DNA from: PNON01 sp963757065 | Lineage (GTDB): Bacteria; Chloroflexota; Anaerolineae; Anaerolineales; Anaerolineaceae | DNA: 64,000 nucleotides | Direction of reading: 5' to 3' | Assembly (NCBI GenBank): GCA_963757065.1 | Contig: CAVWQC010000002.1 | Coordinates: 62,001-126,000 of the forward strand | Shown: positions 56,293-64,000 of the stretch, piece after piece | How the letters are laid out: each line of letters starts with the position of its first letter | Position numbering within the stretch: position 1 is the stretch's first letter | Made by a program: the position numbers and the translations under genes | Notes under the pieces: generated by a model | The model's database searches: none | What the model was told of the DNA's origin: nothing | What the model saw: only the letters and a program-made list of their open reading frames with translations

Positions 56293-58560
56293 ATGCAGAC
56301 CACCTCAGCCAGTCCAGATTCTCCAGCTTTAAAATCCTCAAGTTTCATCAGAAGAATTCGTGAATTTACACTAATAGGGAGAGATCCTACCCTCTCTATC
56401 AGCTTGCTATTATCAGGAATTTTTATTTTTGTTTTCGTTGTTTTCCCATTATATCGATCTGTTTCTGGTGGATTTGTTTCCAAAGATGGTGCATGGGATG
56501 TCACTTATTTTGTGCGTTATTTTGATGATTATTATGGGCCAGCACTTAGAAGAGCCTTTACAGACACAATGTTGATGGGATTACTAACAGCTTCCGCGGG
56601 AACCCTGGTGGGATTCATTTTTGCCTATGCAATAGTCCGTTGTAATATCCCGGGTAAAAAGATAGTCCATTGGCTTGCCCTGGTCCCGACAGTATCACCC
56701 CCCTTTGCATTGGCATTAAGTATGATCCTGCTCTTTGGACGAAACGGTTTGATCACACATAAAATTCTGGGAATAGAATTCGTTAAAGGGATGAATGATG
56801 TTTATGGATTGGATGGATTAGTCATAGTCCAGACGATCACTTTTTTCTCAGTTTCTTATCTGATCCTCAAGGCGATGCTTGAACGTCTGAACCCGGCCAT
56901 GGAGGAAGCTGCTGCCAGTATGGGGGCAGGGCGAATTCATCTATTTAGAACAGTTACTCTTCCTCTGCTGATACCTGGAATTGCGGGTTCCTTTTTACTT
57001 TTGTTTGTTGAATCTTTAGCTGACTTAGGAAATCCCTTATTTATTGCAGGTAATAAGACCGTGTTATCCTCGCAAATATTTCTGGCAGTGATAGGTGAAT
57101 ATAACTATCAGAAAGCCTCTGCTTTATCACTGGTGCTGATCATCCCTACATTAGTCATTTTCCTTGCTCAGCGGTATTTTGTAAATCGCCGATCGTATAT
57201 ATCTGTTACCGGCAAACCTGCAGGTTCGCAAATTATTGAAAAAGAACCGCTCATCAGGTGGACTTTTAATATCACAGCATATTTGATCATCGCTTTTATC
57301 ATCATTTTGTATGCAACAATAATATACGGTTCATTCAGCACTGCCTGGGGTATTGACTTCACGCCAACTTTGAAACATTGGACCCTTACTGTTACACGGG
57401 GAGTAGAGGCTATCCTTGATACTACATTCTTAAGTGCATTAGCGACACCTTTTGCAGCTATACTGGGAATGATCATTGCCTGGTTGGTAGTTCGCAAGAA
57501 ATTTTCCGGAAAAGATGCGTTGGATTTTACTTCCAACCTGGGTGGTGCAGTGCCTGGAACTATTCTTGGTATTGGTTTTATTATGGCATTTAATAAACCA
57601 CCTCTTGCCCTGGCAATTGGAATCTATGCAATTCTGGCTTTATTCTTTTCGCAGGTGATTGGTAAAAAAGCTGCTGAACGGATTATCATTTTAATTATTG
57701 GGACTGCCATTGGAGTAAGCCTAACAAAAATTGATATTCGTGCTATGTATTTTTACCTGGGCTTTGCGTACTTGGCCATTTCAGTCGTGTTATTGATCAC
57801 TCAGCGAAAAATATCAAAATCATTAATCACAGCATTGATCGGTATTTATGTGATGTCGACCAACTGGGCAATTGCGATTGGTAAACCAATCGCTGATTTC
57901 AGTCGAACTCTCGAAAGAGGTTTTTGGAGTAATGCGATCTTCCAATTTGCAGATTATTTGAAGGTACTACTCCAGCCGACCCCTGCTCTGTTGGCTATCG
58001 CTCTAATTTTTGCCGGAGTTATTCTATTGCAGGGGGTGAAGATCAGCGGCTTGCGGATTGGTCTTGGAGTATTAGGCCTTGCAATTCCTTGTGCGTTATT
58101 TTTTACAGGAGTTCCGTTTGCGATGGTGGGGGGTGCTTATATAATCATGGCAGCATTTATAATACGCAGCCTGCCGGCATCTGTGCGATCAGGAGTTGCT
58201 TCTCTTCAGCAGATCGATCCATCCATTGAGGAAGCCTCCAACATTCTAGGTGCTGATGCTCAATACACTTTCCGTAAAGTGACTTTACCCCTTATCTTAC
58301 CGGCTTTGTTGGCTGGTTTGATATTCAGTTTCACAAGACACATGACCAGCCTCTCTGCGATCATCTTCCTGGTAAGTGCAAAATGGCGGATCGTGACTGC
58401 CTCCATTTTAAGCGAATGGGAACAAGGTGGGGTAAGTATTGCAGCTGCTTATTCAACAGTTATCATAGTATTCGTTATGGTAGCCATTGTCGTGCTCAAC
58501 TTGCTTGTTAATAGGATATTTAAAGGCAGGGGCTCTGTGGATATGAGCCAGGGATTCTAA
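56293..58560 (+). CDS. ABC importer permease, FbpB-type double-length
   Basis: A 755-residue permease containing two permease units in one chain, the FbpB/CysW-like layout. The EAA coupling loops read MEEAAASMGAGRIHLFRTVT at about residue 203 and IEEASNILGADAQYTFRKVT near 650. Each unit has about six helices; an additional hydrophobic insert of several helices lies between them (about 420-600), making it longer than the usual 500-560 residues. AGGAGG precedes the ATG. The ATPase gene follows after 24 bp. It moves the ligand released by the binding protein across the membrane. Confidence 0.92.
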   Translation: MQTTSASPDSPALKSSSFIRRIREFTLIGRDPTLSISLLLSGIFIFVFVVFPLYRSVSGGFVSKDGAWDVTYFVRYFDDYYGPALRRAFTDTMLMGLLTASAGTLVGFIFAYAIVRCNIPGKKIVHWLALVPTVSPPFALALSMILLFGRNGLITHKILGIEFVKGMNDVYGLDGLVIVQTITFFSVSYLILKAMLERLNPAMEEAAASMGAGRIHLFRTVTLPLLIPGIAGSFLLLFVESLADLGNPLFIAGNKTVLSSQIFLAVIGEYNYQKASALSLVLIIPTLVIFLAQRYFVNRRSYISVTGKPAGSQIIEKEPLIRWTFNITAYLIIAFIIILYATIIYGSFSTAWGIDFTPTLKHWTLTVTRGVEAILDTTFLSALATPFAAILGMIIAWLVVRKKFSGKDALDFTSNLGGAVPGTILGIGFIMAFNKPPLALAIGIYAILALFFSQVIGKKAAERIIILIIGTAIGVSLTKIDIRAMYFYLGFAYLAISVVLLITQRKISKSLITALIGIYVMSTNWAIAIGKPIADFSRTLERGFWSNAIFQFADYLKVLLQPTPALLAIALIFAGVILLQGVKISGLRIGLGVLGLAIPCALFFTGVPFAMVGGAYIIMAAFIIRSLPASVRSGVASLQQIDPSIEEASNILGADAQYTFRKVTLPLILPALLAGLIFSFTRHMTSLSAIIFLVSAKWRIVTASILSEWEQGGVSIAAAYSTVIIVFVMVAIVVLNLLVNRIFKGRGSVDMSQGF

Positions 58561-58584
58561 TTACTTGAAACCGAGGATAAACCA

Positions 58585-59673
58585 ATGTACCTGACCCTAG
58601 AAAACATCACGAAAATTTTCCCTCCACGTGGTGGAGTAAGCGAAGTTACTGCTGTTCATAACGTCAACCTGGAAATAAATAAAGGAGAACTGGTCACCCT
58701 GCTAGGACCCAGTGGTTGTGGAAAAACAACCACATTACGGATGATCGCAGGTTTTGAATTTCCAACATCCGGAAAAATTATTCTGGATGATCAGGAGATC
58801 AATTCACTCCCACCTCATAAACGTGAGATGTCAATGGTTTTTCAAAGCTACGCAATTTTTCCTCATTTAACAGTATTTGAAAATATTGCTTATGGATTGC
58901 ATGTGCAAAAACTCTCCAAAGCAGTTATTTCAGATCGCGTGGATAAGGTTCTTGATCTTGTCCACCTGGAAGGGTACGGTGATCGCGCTCCCACCCAGCT
59001 TTCCGGGGGACAACAACAGCGTGTGGCTTTGGCTCGCGCCTTGGTGATGGAGCCAAAAGTCTTGTTAATGGATGAGCCACTATCAAACCTGGATGCAAAA
59101 TTGCGTGAAGAAATGCGCACTGAGATCCGGCGTATTCAAAAAGGGATGAATATCACCAGTGTCTATGTAACCCATGATCAAATCGAAGCCATGACGCTAT
59201 CAGATAGAATTGTCGTCATGAATCAGGGTGTTATCGAGCAGATCGGTACACCTGTTGAAATGTACCGCTTTCCAACCAATCGCTTTGTGGCAGATTTCAT
59301 AGGCCGGGCTAATTTTGTTTCAGGTGAAGTTCAGGAACAGAAGAAACAAAGCTTAACAGTAAAAGCACTCGGAAAAGTGGTTGAGTTGAAGAACGTGATT
59401 AGGGAATTTAAAAATTTGGAAGCAGTTACTTTGGTTGTACGCCCTGAGATGATCCGGGTAAAGAAAACCGGGGAAATGTTCAATGGAATTATTCGCCGGT
59501 CAGTATATTTGGGGGATGTGATCGAATATGACGTTGATGTGAATGGACAATTGATCACCGGGACAGAGACTGATCCTTATGTAATGGACCTCTTCCCTGA
59601 AGGCGAAAAAGTAACTGTCGGATTCGCTGAAGGTTGCATCCAGGTATTGCCGGCCGAGAAAAATCATGTCTGA
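58585..59673 (+). CDS. ABC importer ATP-binding protein, FbpC/PotA type
   Basis: A 362-residue ATPase. Walker A is GPSGCGKTTT at about residue 39, the signature LSGGQQQRVALARA near 138 and Walker B VLLMDEPLSNLDAKLR near 158, with the H-loop YVTHDQIEAM. A C-terminal TOBE/OB domain (VVRPEMIRVKKTGEMF) follows. It powers the double-length permease encoded just upstream. Its stop overlaps the start of the PfkB-type kinase by 8 bp (ATGTCTGA). Confidence 0.94.
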   Translation: MYLTLENITKIFPPRGGVSEVTAVHNVNLEINKGELVTLLGPSGCGKTTTLRMIAGFEFPTSGKIILDDQEINSLPPHKREMSMVFQSYAIFPHLTVFENIAYGLHVQKLSKAVISDRVDKVLDLVHLEGYGDRAPTQLSGGQQQRVALARALVMEPKVLLMDEPLSNLDAKLREEMRTEIRRIQKGMNITSVYVTHDQIEAMTLSDRIVVMNQGVIEQIGTPVEMYRFPTNRFVADFIGRANFVSGEVQEQKKQSLTVKALGKVVELKNVIREFKNLEAVTLVVRPEMIRVKKTGEMFNGIIRRSVYLGDVIEYDVDVNGQLITGTETDPYVMDLFPEGEKVTVGFAEGCIQVLPAEKNHV

Positions 59674-60540
59674 GTTTGATATTGTCATGATTGGCAATTT
59701 CGCCAAGGACAAATTAATTGTTGATGGCGTCGAGGAAATTGCCTCAGGTGGTGGAATTTACTACGGTAGTATAGCGATCAAACACCTTGGGGCAAGTGTT
59801 GCTGTGGTCACCAGGCTTCACCCTGACGATTTTCCGCGATTGGATGAATTGCGAGCTGAAGGAGTGGAAGTTTTTGCCACTGCAGCAGAGGGAACTTCTG
59901 GGATTGCCAATTATTACAAGTCATCAAATATGGAAACCCGTATATGCAAACCAATCGGGTTTGGCGGTAAATATTCGCTTAAAGATATTCCGGACTTTAC
60001 CGCTAAAGTGATCATGCTTTCTCCTCTTTTTGCAGGTGAAGTAGATTTACCCCTCTTGCAAGAATTATCGAAAAGGGCACCAATTGGAATGGATATTCAG
60101 GGATTTGTGCGAGTGCCGGTTGAGAATGATCTTATCTTCCAACCCTGGACAGATATGGTTACCGGTTTGAGAAGTATCACTTACCTCAAATTAGATAAAG
60201 CAGAAGCTGAGTACATTACAGGATTATCAGATCTGTCTCAAATCTTGAATAAATTACATTCCATGGGGCCGAAGGAGATTGTTTTAACGCAATCATCAGG
60301 AGTAACAGTATTTTCTGATGGTAAATTGTATTCCGCTCCTTTCACACCGCATTCCCTCGCTGGACGAACCGGAAGGGGTGACACTTGCTTCTCTACATAT
60401 ATCGCAAAACGGTTAACTGATAGTGCTGAGACCGCCTGTCGTGGGCAGGTGTCGTGACAACTTTAAAACAGGAAATTCCAGGTCCGTGGAAAGGTACTCC
60501 TCTTCAGGTTGTAGCAATTTTAAAAACCATATATGCATGA
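59666..60540 (+). CDS. PfkB-family sugar/nucleoside kinase (one frameshift near the end)
   Basis: A ribokinase-fold kinase of about 291 residues. The Gly-rich start is IASGGGIYYGSIAIKHLGAS. The C-terminal signature AGRTGRGDTCFSTYIAKR carries the catalytic Asp and anion hole. The frame breaks near 60440, where one base appears to be missing; the continuing frame reads VVTTLKQEIPGPWKGTPLQ and ends at 60540. It phosphorylates a sugar, nucleoside or related alcohol. Translation is coupled to the ABC ATPase, which suggests that the importer brings in this kinase's substrate or a related compound. Confidence 0.87.
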
Positions 60541-60681
60541 AAAATATTTTTTAGTTTTTTGCTGCTTCCTTCACGATATTCATATTTCGTATTCATAAGG
60601 TCAATTATTATTCCAGGATATATGGATTAATAAATAAGAACCATCATAATCCAGGAATTCTCACCAGGTACAATTTTGCAT

Positions 60682-60717
60682 AAAAATAGCCCACCGATAT
60701 GTTGGCGGGCTATTTTT
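60682..60717. terminator. Bidirectional terminator
   Basis: AAAAATAGCCC (60682-60692) pairs with GGGCTATTTTT (60707-60717), with T-runs in both directions between convergent genes. Confidence 0.88.
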
Positions 60718-60743
60718 GTTACAGGGTAAGCATAATTTGGTTA

Positions 60744-62373
60744 TTATGGAACGCAGAGTGCAGTTCCTGAATCTGCATAATTTTTTCCCGCTTCGGGGAC
60801 AAATTGCCAGTCATAACTATCGGTGTGTAATGTAAATTTTAACACACCATAAGTATCACCATTCCGGGCAGCACTATTCGGAAGAATGGTTCCAAATCCA
60901 TAATGACTCCTTCCTCCCATGCCAGCCACAAATTCCCTGATCCCGTTCACATCCGCAACTCCGATGGAGATTGGGGATCAAATCGCTCATATGTATGGTC
61001 ATGTCCGTTGATGACAACGTCTGCATGATAATCATACAAAGCTTGCCAGAGTGGTTGTACGCTTGTTGTGCTGCCGTGAGTGGAACTGCTTGAAAAACGC
61101 GGTTTGTGCCAGTAAGCGAGTGTGCAGGTGGTAGGATTAGCGATAAGATCCTCCCTTAACCATTTTTCCTGTGCTGATCCACTGGCAGTGTTAATTTCGC
61201 TATTTAATACAACAATATGCCAGGTTCCCAGGTTGTAAGAGTAATAGCCTTTGGTCGGGTCACCAGCAGCAGCACCAAAATATCCATAATACCCTGTGGC
61301 ACCTGAAGTATTGTATTCATGGTTACCGGGAGAAGGATACGTTCGGGATTTAAATCGACCCCAGGTTGGGTCATAGCAATCAGCAAATTCGGAGGTCGAT
61401 CCGCTTTCATAAGCATTATCACCTGTTGTATAAACTGTACCGGCAATGCCATCGATTAGTTTCGCAGTTGCCTCATCGCCAGAACCAGAACAGCTTGCAA
61501 TGTCACCTGCTCCAACCAAAACAGGATCACCACTGTTTGTAGGATCTACATTTGGAAGTGTATAAACAGTCGGTGTATTTGTTGGATCAGAAGATGATGT
61601 ATTCGCTAAAGGTGGCGTTGGTGTACTTGTCATCATTACGTTTGAAGTAGGCACAGCTGTATTTGTGGGAAAATCTGAGGGGATTGTTGTCCCGGGTTCA
61701 GGGGTATTAGAGCGGTAAAGGTTCGGTGGGCGTATCTGATGGTATTTCCACAAATAGTGTCTCAGATGGAGCATCACCAATCTCCGTAGATGTCATAACA
61801 CTCGAAATCACAAGCTGTGGAGACTTGTTCCCTGCTTCCCGGGAAGATAAATTTGTATTTCTAGAACTGGAAGTTGTGATCGCCAGAGTATAAGTGCCAT
61901 CAGCTTGAATGGCGTTGCTTACATCAATTTCCAACCATCTCCCCCTTTTTATAACACTTGAAATTCCGATTTCAGATCCTATCTCCGGTGCATTATTATA
62001 AGTGATCCCACCTTCTTCCCAATTATTATCTGATACCGTGGAAATAGTGAAACCAGTACTATTTGAACTGTTGGCATAAATTCGAAGTTTTACTGATTGT
62101 ATATCCAGGTCAGTTAATCCATTTACCTCAAAACGTAGGTAGCCATGTGTAACCGGATAATTATCCACATAGAGGGTATTGTTTGATCCATAATTGCTTT
62201 CAGGTTTGGATGCTTTTACAAATGAATCTGCCACAGGGAAGATGGTAATTTGATTTATTTCCTGTTGAGAAGGCGATGCTTCGAATGCCTGAGTTCTTAA
62301 TGCAAAACCGAGTACCAAAGCCAGCAATAACGAGCACACTTGCTGAAAGTACTGGAATTAATTTTCTTGTCAT
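60744..62373 (-). CDS. Secreted metallophosphoesterase with N-terminal DNRLRE/CBM96-like domain (three frame breaks)
   Basis: An exported protein of about 543 residues. The signal peptide (MTRKLIPVLSA, then SLLLALVLGFALRTQAF) starts at the ATG at 62373 with GGAG 5 bases upstream. A beta-sandwich domain of DNRLRE/CBM96 type follows (about 40-190: ADSFVKASKPESNYGSN, GYLRFEVNGL, NNWEEGGITYNNAP). A Thr/Pro/Ser linker leads to a calcineurin-like phosphoesterase with GAGDIASC, TTGDNAYESG, SPGNHEYN, WHKPRFSSS and INGHDHTYERF. Frames break near 62341 and 61740 (extra base) and 60965 (missing base). It resembles purple acid phosphatase-like secreted enzymes that bind carbohydrate. It is convergent with the PfkB gene. 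Confidence 0.88.
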
Positions 62374-62921
62374 AACACTCCAATCAGAGGAAATCCTAAA
62401 GGAAACACAATTGTCAGGTTTCTCCAGCTTACTTGGGGAATCTCTATTACTTGTGGTTAGCTTTCTTGCCCAAAAAAACTATTACTTTCTATTGCCTTCG
62501 TATAATTGATAGCCTATTACCATCACTACCAACAGGACCAAAGGGCCATTTTGAAATCAAGGATGATTAATTGACCAACGACCTGATCGATTTTAGGAAT
62601 TCTGACTTATTGCTTAGTTCGCGCATTAACCTCAATACGACGATTTTATTTTAGGTTAAATTTCACCATCATAAAAGGTAACACCTTATACGTTCCTCGT
62701 TTCAAAGTTTCGCTAATTGATACCAAACTTACTGCTTTTGTTTGTGTACTTGATAAAACAAAGACCTATATTCGAACATCACAATATATTTGCAAGAATA
62801 CTTGCATAATATATTATTTTGTTATATAATTTGCAAAAGTAAGTAATATTTCAAAATATTTCGTATTGTAAGCTTTTTGAATAAAAAAACAATATTCTCT
62901 CGTAAAAGGAAAGAAAATACC
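62374..62921. other. Intergenic region, 548 bp, no gene seen
   Basis: AT-rich and without a supported reading frame, tRNA or repeat array. The left end must hold the minus-strand promoter of the phosphoesterase gene; the right end holds the HAD promoter at 62802-62830. I see nothing else I can support. Confidence 0.6.
62802..62830 (+). promoter_or_regulatory. Promoter of the first HAD gene
   Basis: TTGCAT (62802-62807) and TATAAT (62825-62830) are separated by 17 bp, about 90 bp before the chosen ATG. Confidence 0.7.
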
Positions 62922-63656
62922 ATGCAAAATAATATCGAAGCCATTCTTTTAGATGTTGGAAACACAATGCGAATTGTAATTAAAGATGAACTGTTCATGG
63001 CGCAATCCAAGCAGCAATTGGTCGATTTGACAGGGACAAAGATGTCAGTAGAAGAATTCATCCCACTGTTGGAAGACCGTTATCAGGTACTACGAAAACG
63101 GGCTAAAGAAAAATTAATCGAAGCATCTGAAAAAGAAATGTGGACCCAATGGATGTTACCTGACTTTCCAATTGAAAAAATCGCCCCGCTCTCAGCAAAG
63201 TTAACCCGACTTTGGCGTGATTGCGATGGCCGACGGATTCCACGTGAAGATGTAAAAGAGACTGTCCTTGAGTTACATAAGCGTGGATATAAATTGGGCA
63301 TTATTGCAAATACAATAACTGAAACCGAGATCCCGGATTATCTTGAAACCGATGGATTGACCGATTACTTTACAACGGTTGTTCTTTCATCAAAGGTAGG
63401 AATACGGAAGCCTGATCCGGAGATCTATTGGGAAGCAGCTCGCCGGATGGGGGTTGAACCTTCCAAATGTGTCTATGTAGGTGATAATCCAGTCCGTGAT
63501 GTCGAGGGTACCCGACTCGCCGGTTATGGAATGTTCATTCTGTTTTATGAGCCTGCAACTCAGGCAAAAGAACCGCCTACTGGTGAAGTTAAGCCGGATC
63601 ACACTATAAAAACTATGAAAGACCTGTTGGATATTTTCCCTCCACGAAAACTTTAA
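62922..63656 (+). CDS. HAD-superfamily hydrolase
   Basis: A 244-residue haloacid dehalogenase-fold phosphatase. Motif I is ILLDVGNTMRI, with the nucleophile Asp present but Gly in place of the usual second Asp, as in other DxGN-type members. An alpha-helical cap (about 20-105) precedes motif II in LGIIANTITE. The motif III Lys is in SSKVGIRKPDPEIY and motif IV is CVYVGDNPVRDVEGTRLAG. I start at the ATG at 62922 with GGAAAG upstream; the open frame to 62877 is A-rich and has no family sequence. A paralogue follows at 63835. The substrate is unknown. Confidence 0.9.
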   Translation: MQNNIEAILLDVGNTMRIVIKDELFMAQSKQQLVDLTGTKMSVEEFIPLLEDRYQVLRKRAKEKLIEASEKEMWTQWMLPDFPIEKIAPLSAKLTRLWRDCDGRRIPREDVKETVLELHKRGYKLGIIANTITETEIPDYLETDGLTDYFTTVVLSSKVGIRKPDPEIYWEAARRMGVEPSKCVYVGDNPVRDVEGTRLAGYGMFILFYEPATQAKEPPTGEVKPDHTIKTMKDLLDIFPPRKL

Positions 63657-63749
63657 GAGGTATGTAAATTATCTGGAAGGTTACTTGATAAGACTCTTGC
63701 ATTCTAAATGAGTATCACCTAGTCGAATTATTGATAATGTGCAGCGAAG

Positions 63750-63814
63750 TGACGATGGAGGATTAATCCCTGGAATATTAAGTTACCAGGCGCATTAAGC
63801 AGAAATTATCGTCA
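63750..63814 (+). promoter_or_regulatory. Possible structured leader before the second HAD gene
   Basis: TGACGAT (63750-63756) pairs with ATCGTCA (63808-63814). Inside lie the self-complementary GGATTAATCC (63760-63769) and a CCTGG/CCAGG stem (63769-63773 with 63786-63790), and the start codon is 20 bases downstream. It matches no riboswitch class I know. Confidence 0.3.
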
Positions 63815-63834
63815 TGACAGGAAAGGTCAACTAT

Positions 63835-64000
63835 ATGAACAATGACATTCAAGCAATATTTCTTGACCTTGGCAATACTTTGAGATTATTGGTAAAAGAT
63901 GACGAGTATCAATCGATTGCCCGCCAAAAAATCGTTGATCTCCTTGGTACAGATGATAAAACCGGATAAGTATTGTGAAATTCTAAACGAAAGATATAAA
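63835..64000 (+). CDS. Second HAD-superfamily hydrolase, partial at the window end (one frameshift)
   Basis: A tandem paralogue of the preceding gene, cut by the window edge. It opens NNDIQAIFLDLGNTLRLLVK, matching the first copy's N-terminus with the same DxGNT motif I, followed by QKIVDLLGT. The frame breaks near 63955 (one extra base, probably in the A-run of GATAAAACC). The shifted frame continues IKPDKYCEILNERYK, matching the first copy's EEFIPLLEDRYQ. The ATG at 63835 has AAAGG upstream; an in-frame ATG at 63814 is less well placed. Confidence 0.8.

Overview
The window reads as a stretch of bacterial chromosome of moderate, slightly AT-leaning composition. It carries housekeeping genes (alaS, ligA, mutS, fmt, pyrB, proBA, tmRNA, a proline tRNA) beside lipoproteins with Pro/Ala or Thr/Pro linkers. 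My best guess is a Chloroflexota (Anaerolineae-like) genome. This rests on protein style: archaeal-type phosphoglycerate mutase, a MrfAB pair, a Cys-Ala-tailed membrane protein beside radical SAM genes, and several conserved but unnamed membrane proteins. No 16S rRNA is present to settle it.

Layout. 0-8.5 kb: a broken trypsin-like protease, pckA, pyrB, a membrane protein with an FmdB-type zinc ribbon, an MFS transporter, a PIG-L deacetylase, an SDR and a PspC protein. 8.6-12.4 kb: a MrfA/MrfB (YprA/YprB) repair pair whose helicase carries an embedded HNH domain. 12.4-17.2 kb: alaS, an IS fragment and a stand-alone TnpB nuclease with hairpins at its 3' end. 17.2-24.6 kb: a spermidine-synthase-like membrane protein, a DUF1461-like protein, apgM, a sugar-type ABC ATPase and mutS. 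24.6-34.4 kb: one long minus-strand run, fmt-glpK-glpA-sdhB-sdhC-sdhD-panE-like-ferritin/VIT1-proB-proA. 34.4-42.9 kb: a MarR-controlled heterodimeric ABC exporter, a glutaredoxin, an ECF sigma/DegV/small membrane protein group and a membrane phosphohydrolase. 43-49 kb: tmRNA, an RlmI-like methyltransferase, a KBL/BioF-type enzyme, a GH114 lipoprotein and ligA. 49-54.7 kb: an apparent maturation locus made of a zinc-ribbon membrane protein, a membrane protein ending in alternating Cys-Ala, a radical SAM/SPASM enzyme, a radical-SAM-like paralogue without its clusters, and a methyltransferase. 54.7-64 kb: tRNA-Pro, an Fbp/Afu-type ABC importer with a PfkB kinase, a secreted phosphoesterase and tandem HAD proteins.

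Most interesting systems. (1) glpK-glpA is followed directly by genes for a complete SdhB/SdhC/SdhD-type electron-transfer and membrane module, with no SdhA, GlpB or GlpC. This suggests a hybrid glycerol-3-phosphate:quinone oxidoreductase. (2) The Cys-Ala tail locus looks like a peptide-modification system acting on the cytoplasmic end of a membrane protein. (3) The MrfA helicase has gained an HNH nuclease domain.

Data quality. About 29 single-base frame shifts interrupt otherwise well-conserved genes, roughly 25 of them extra bases and many in short homopolymers. They cluster at 0-0.6 kb and 24.6-27 kb. I read them mainly as consensus errors, so I give joined gene coordinates and state where each frame breaks.
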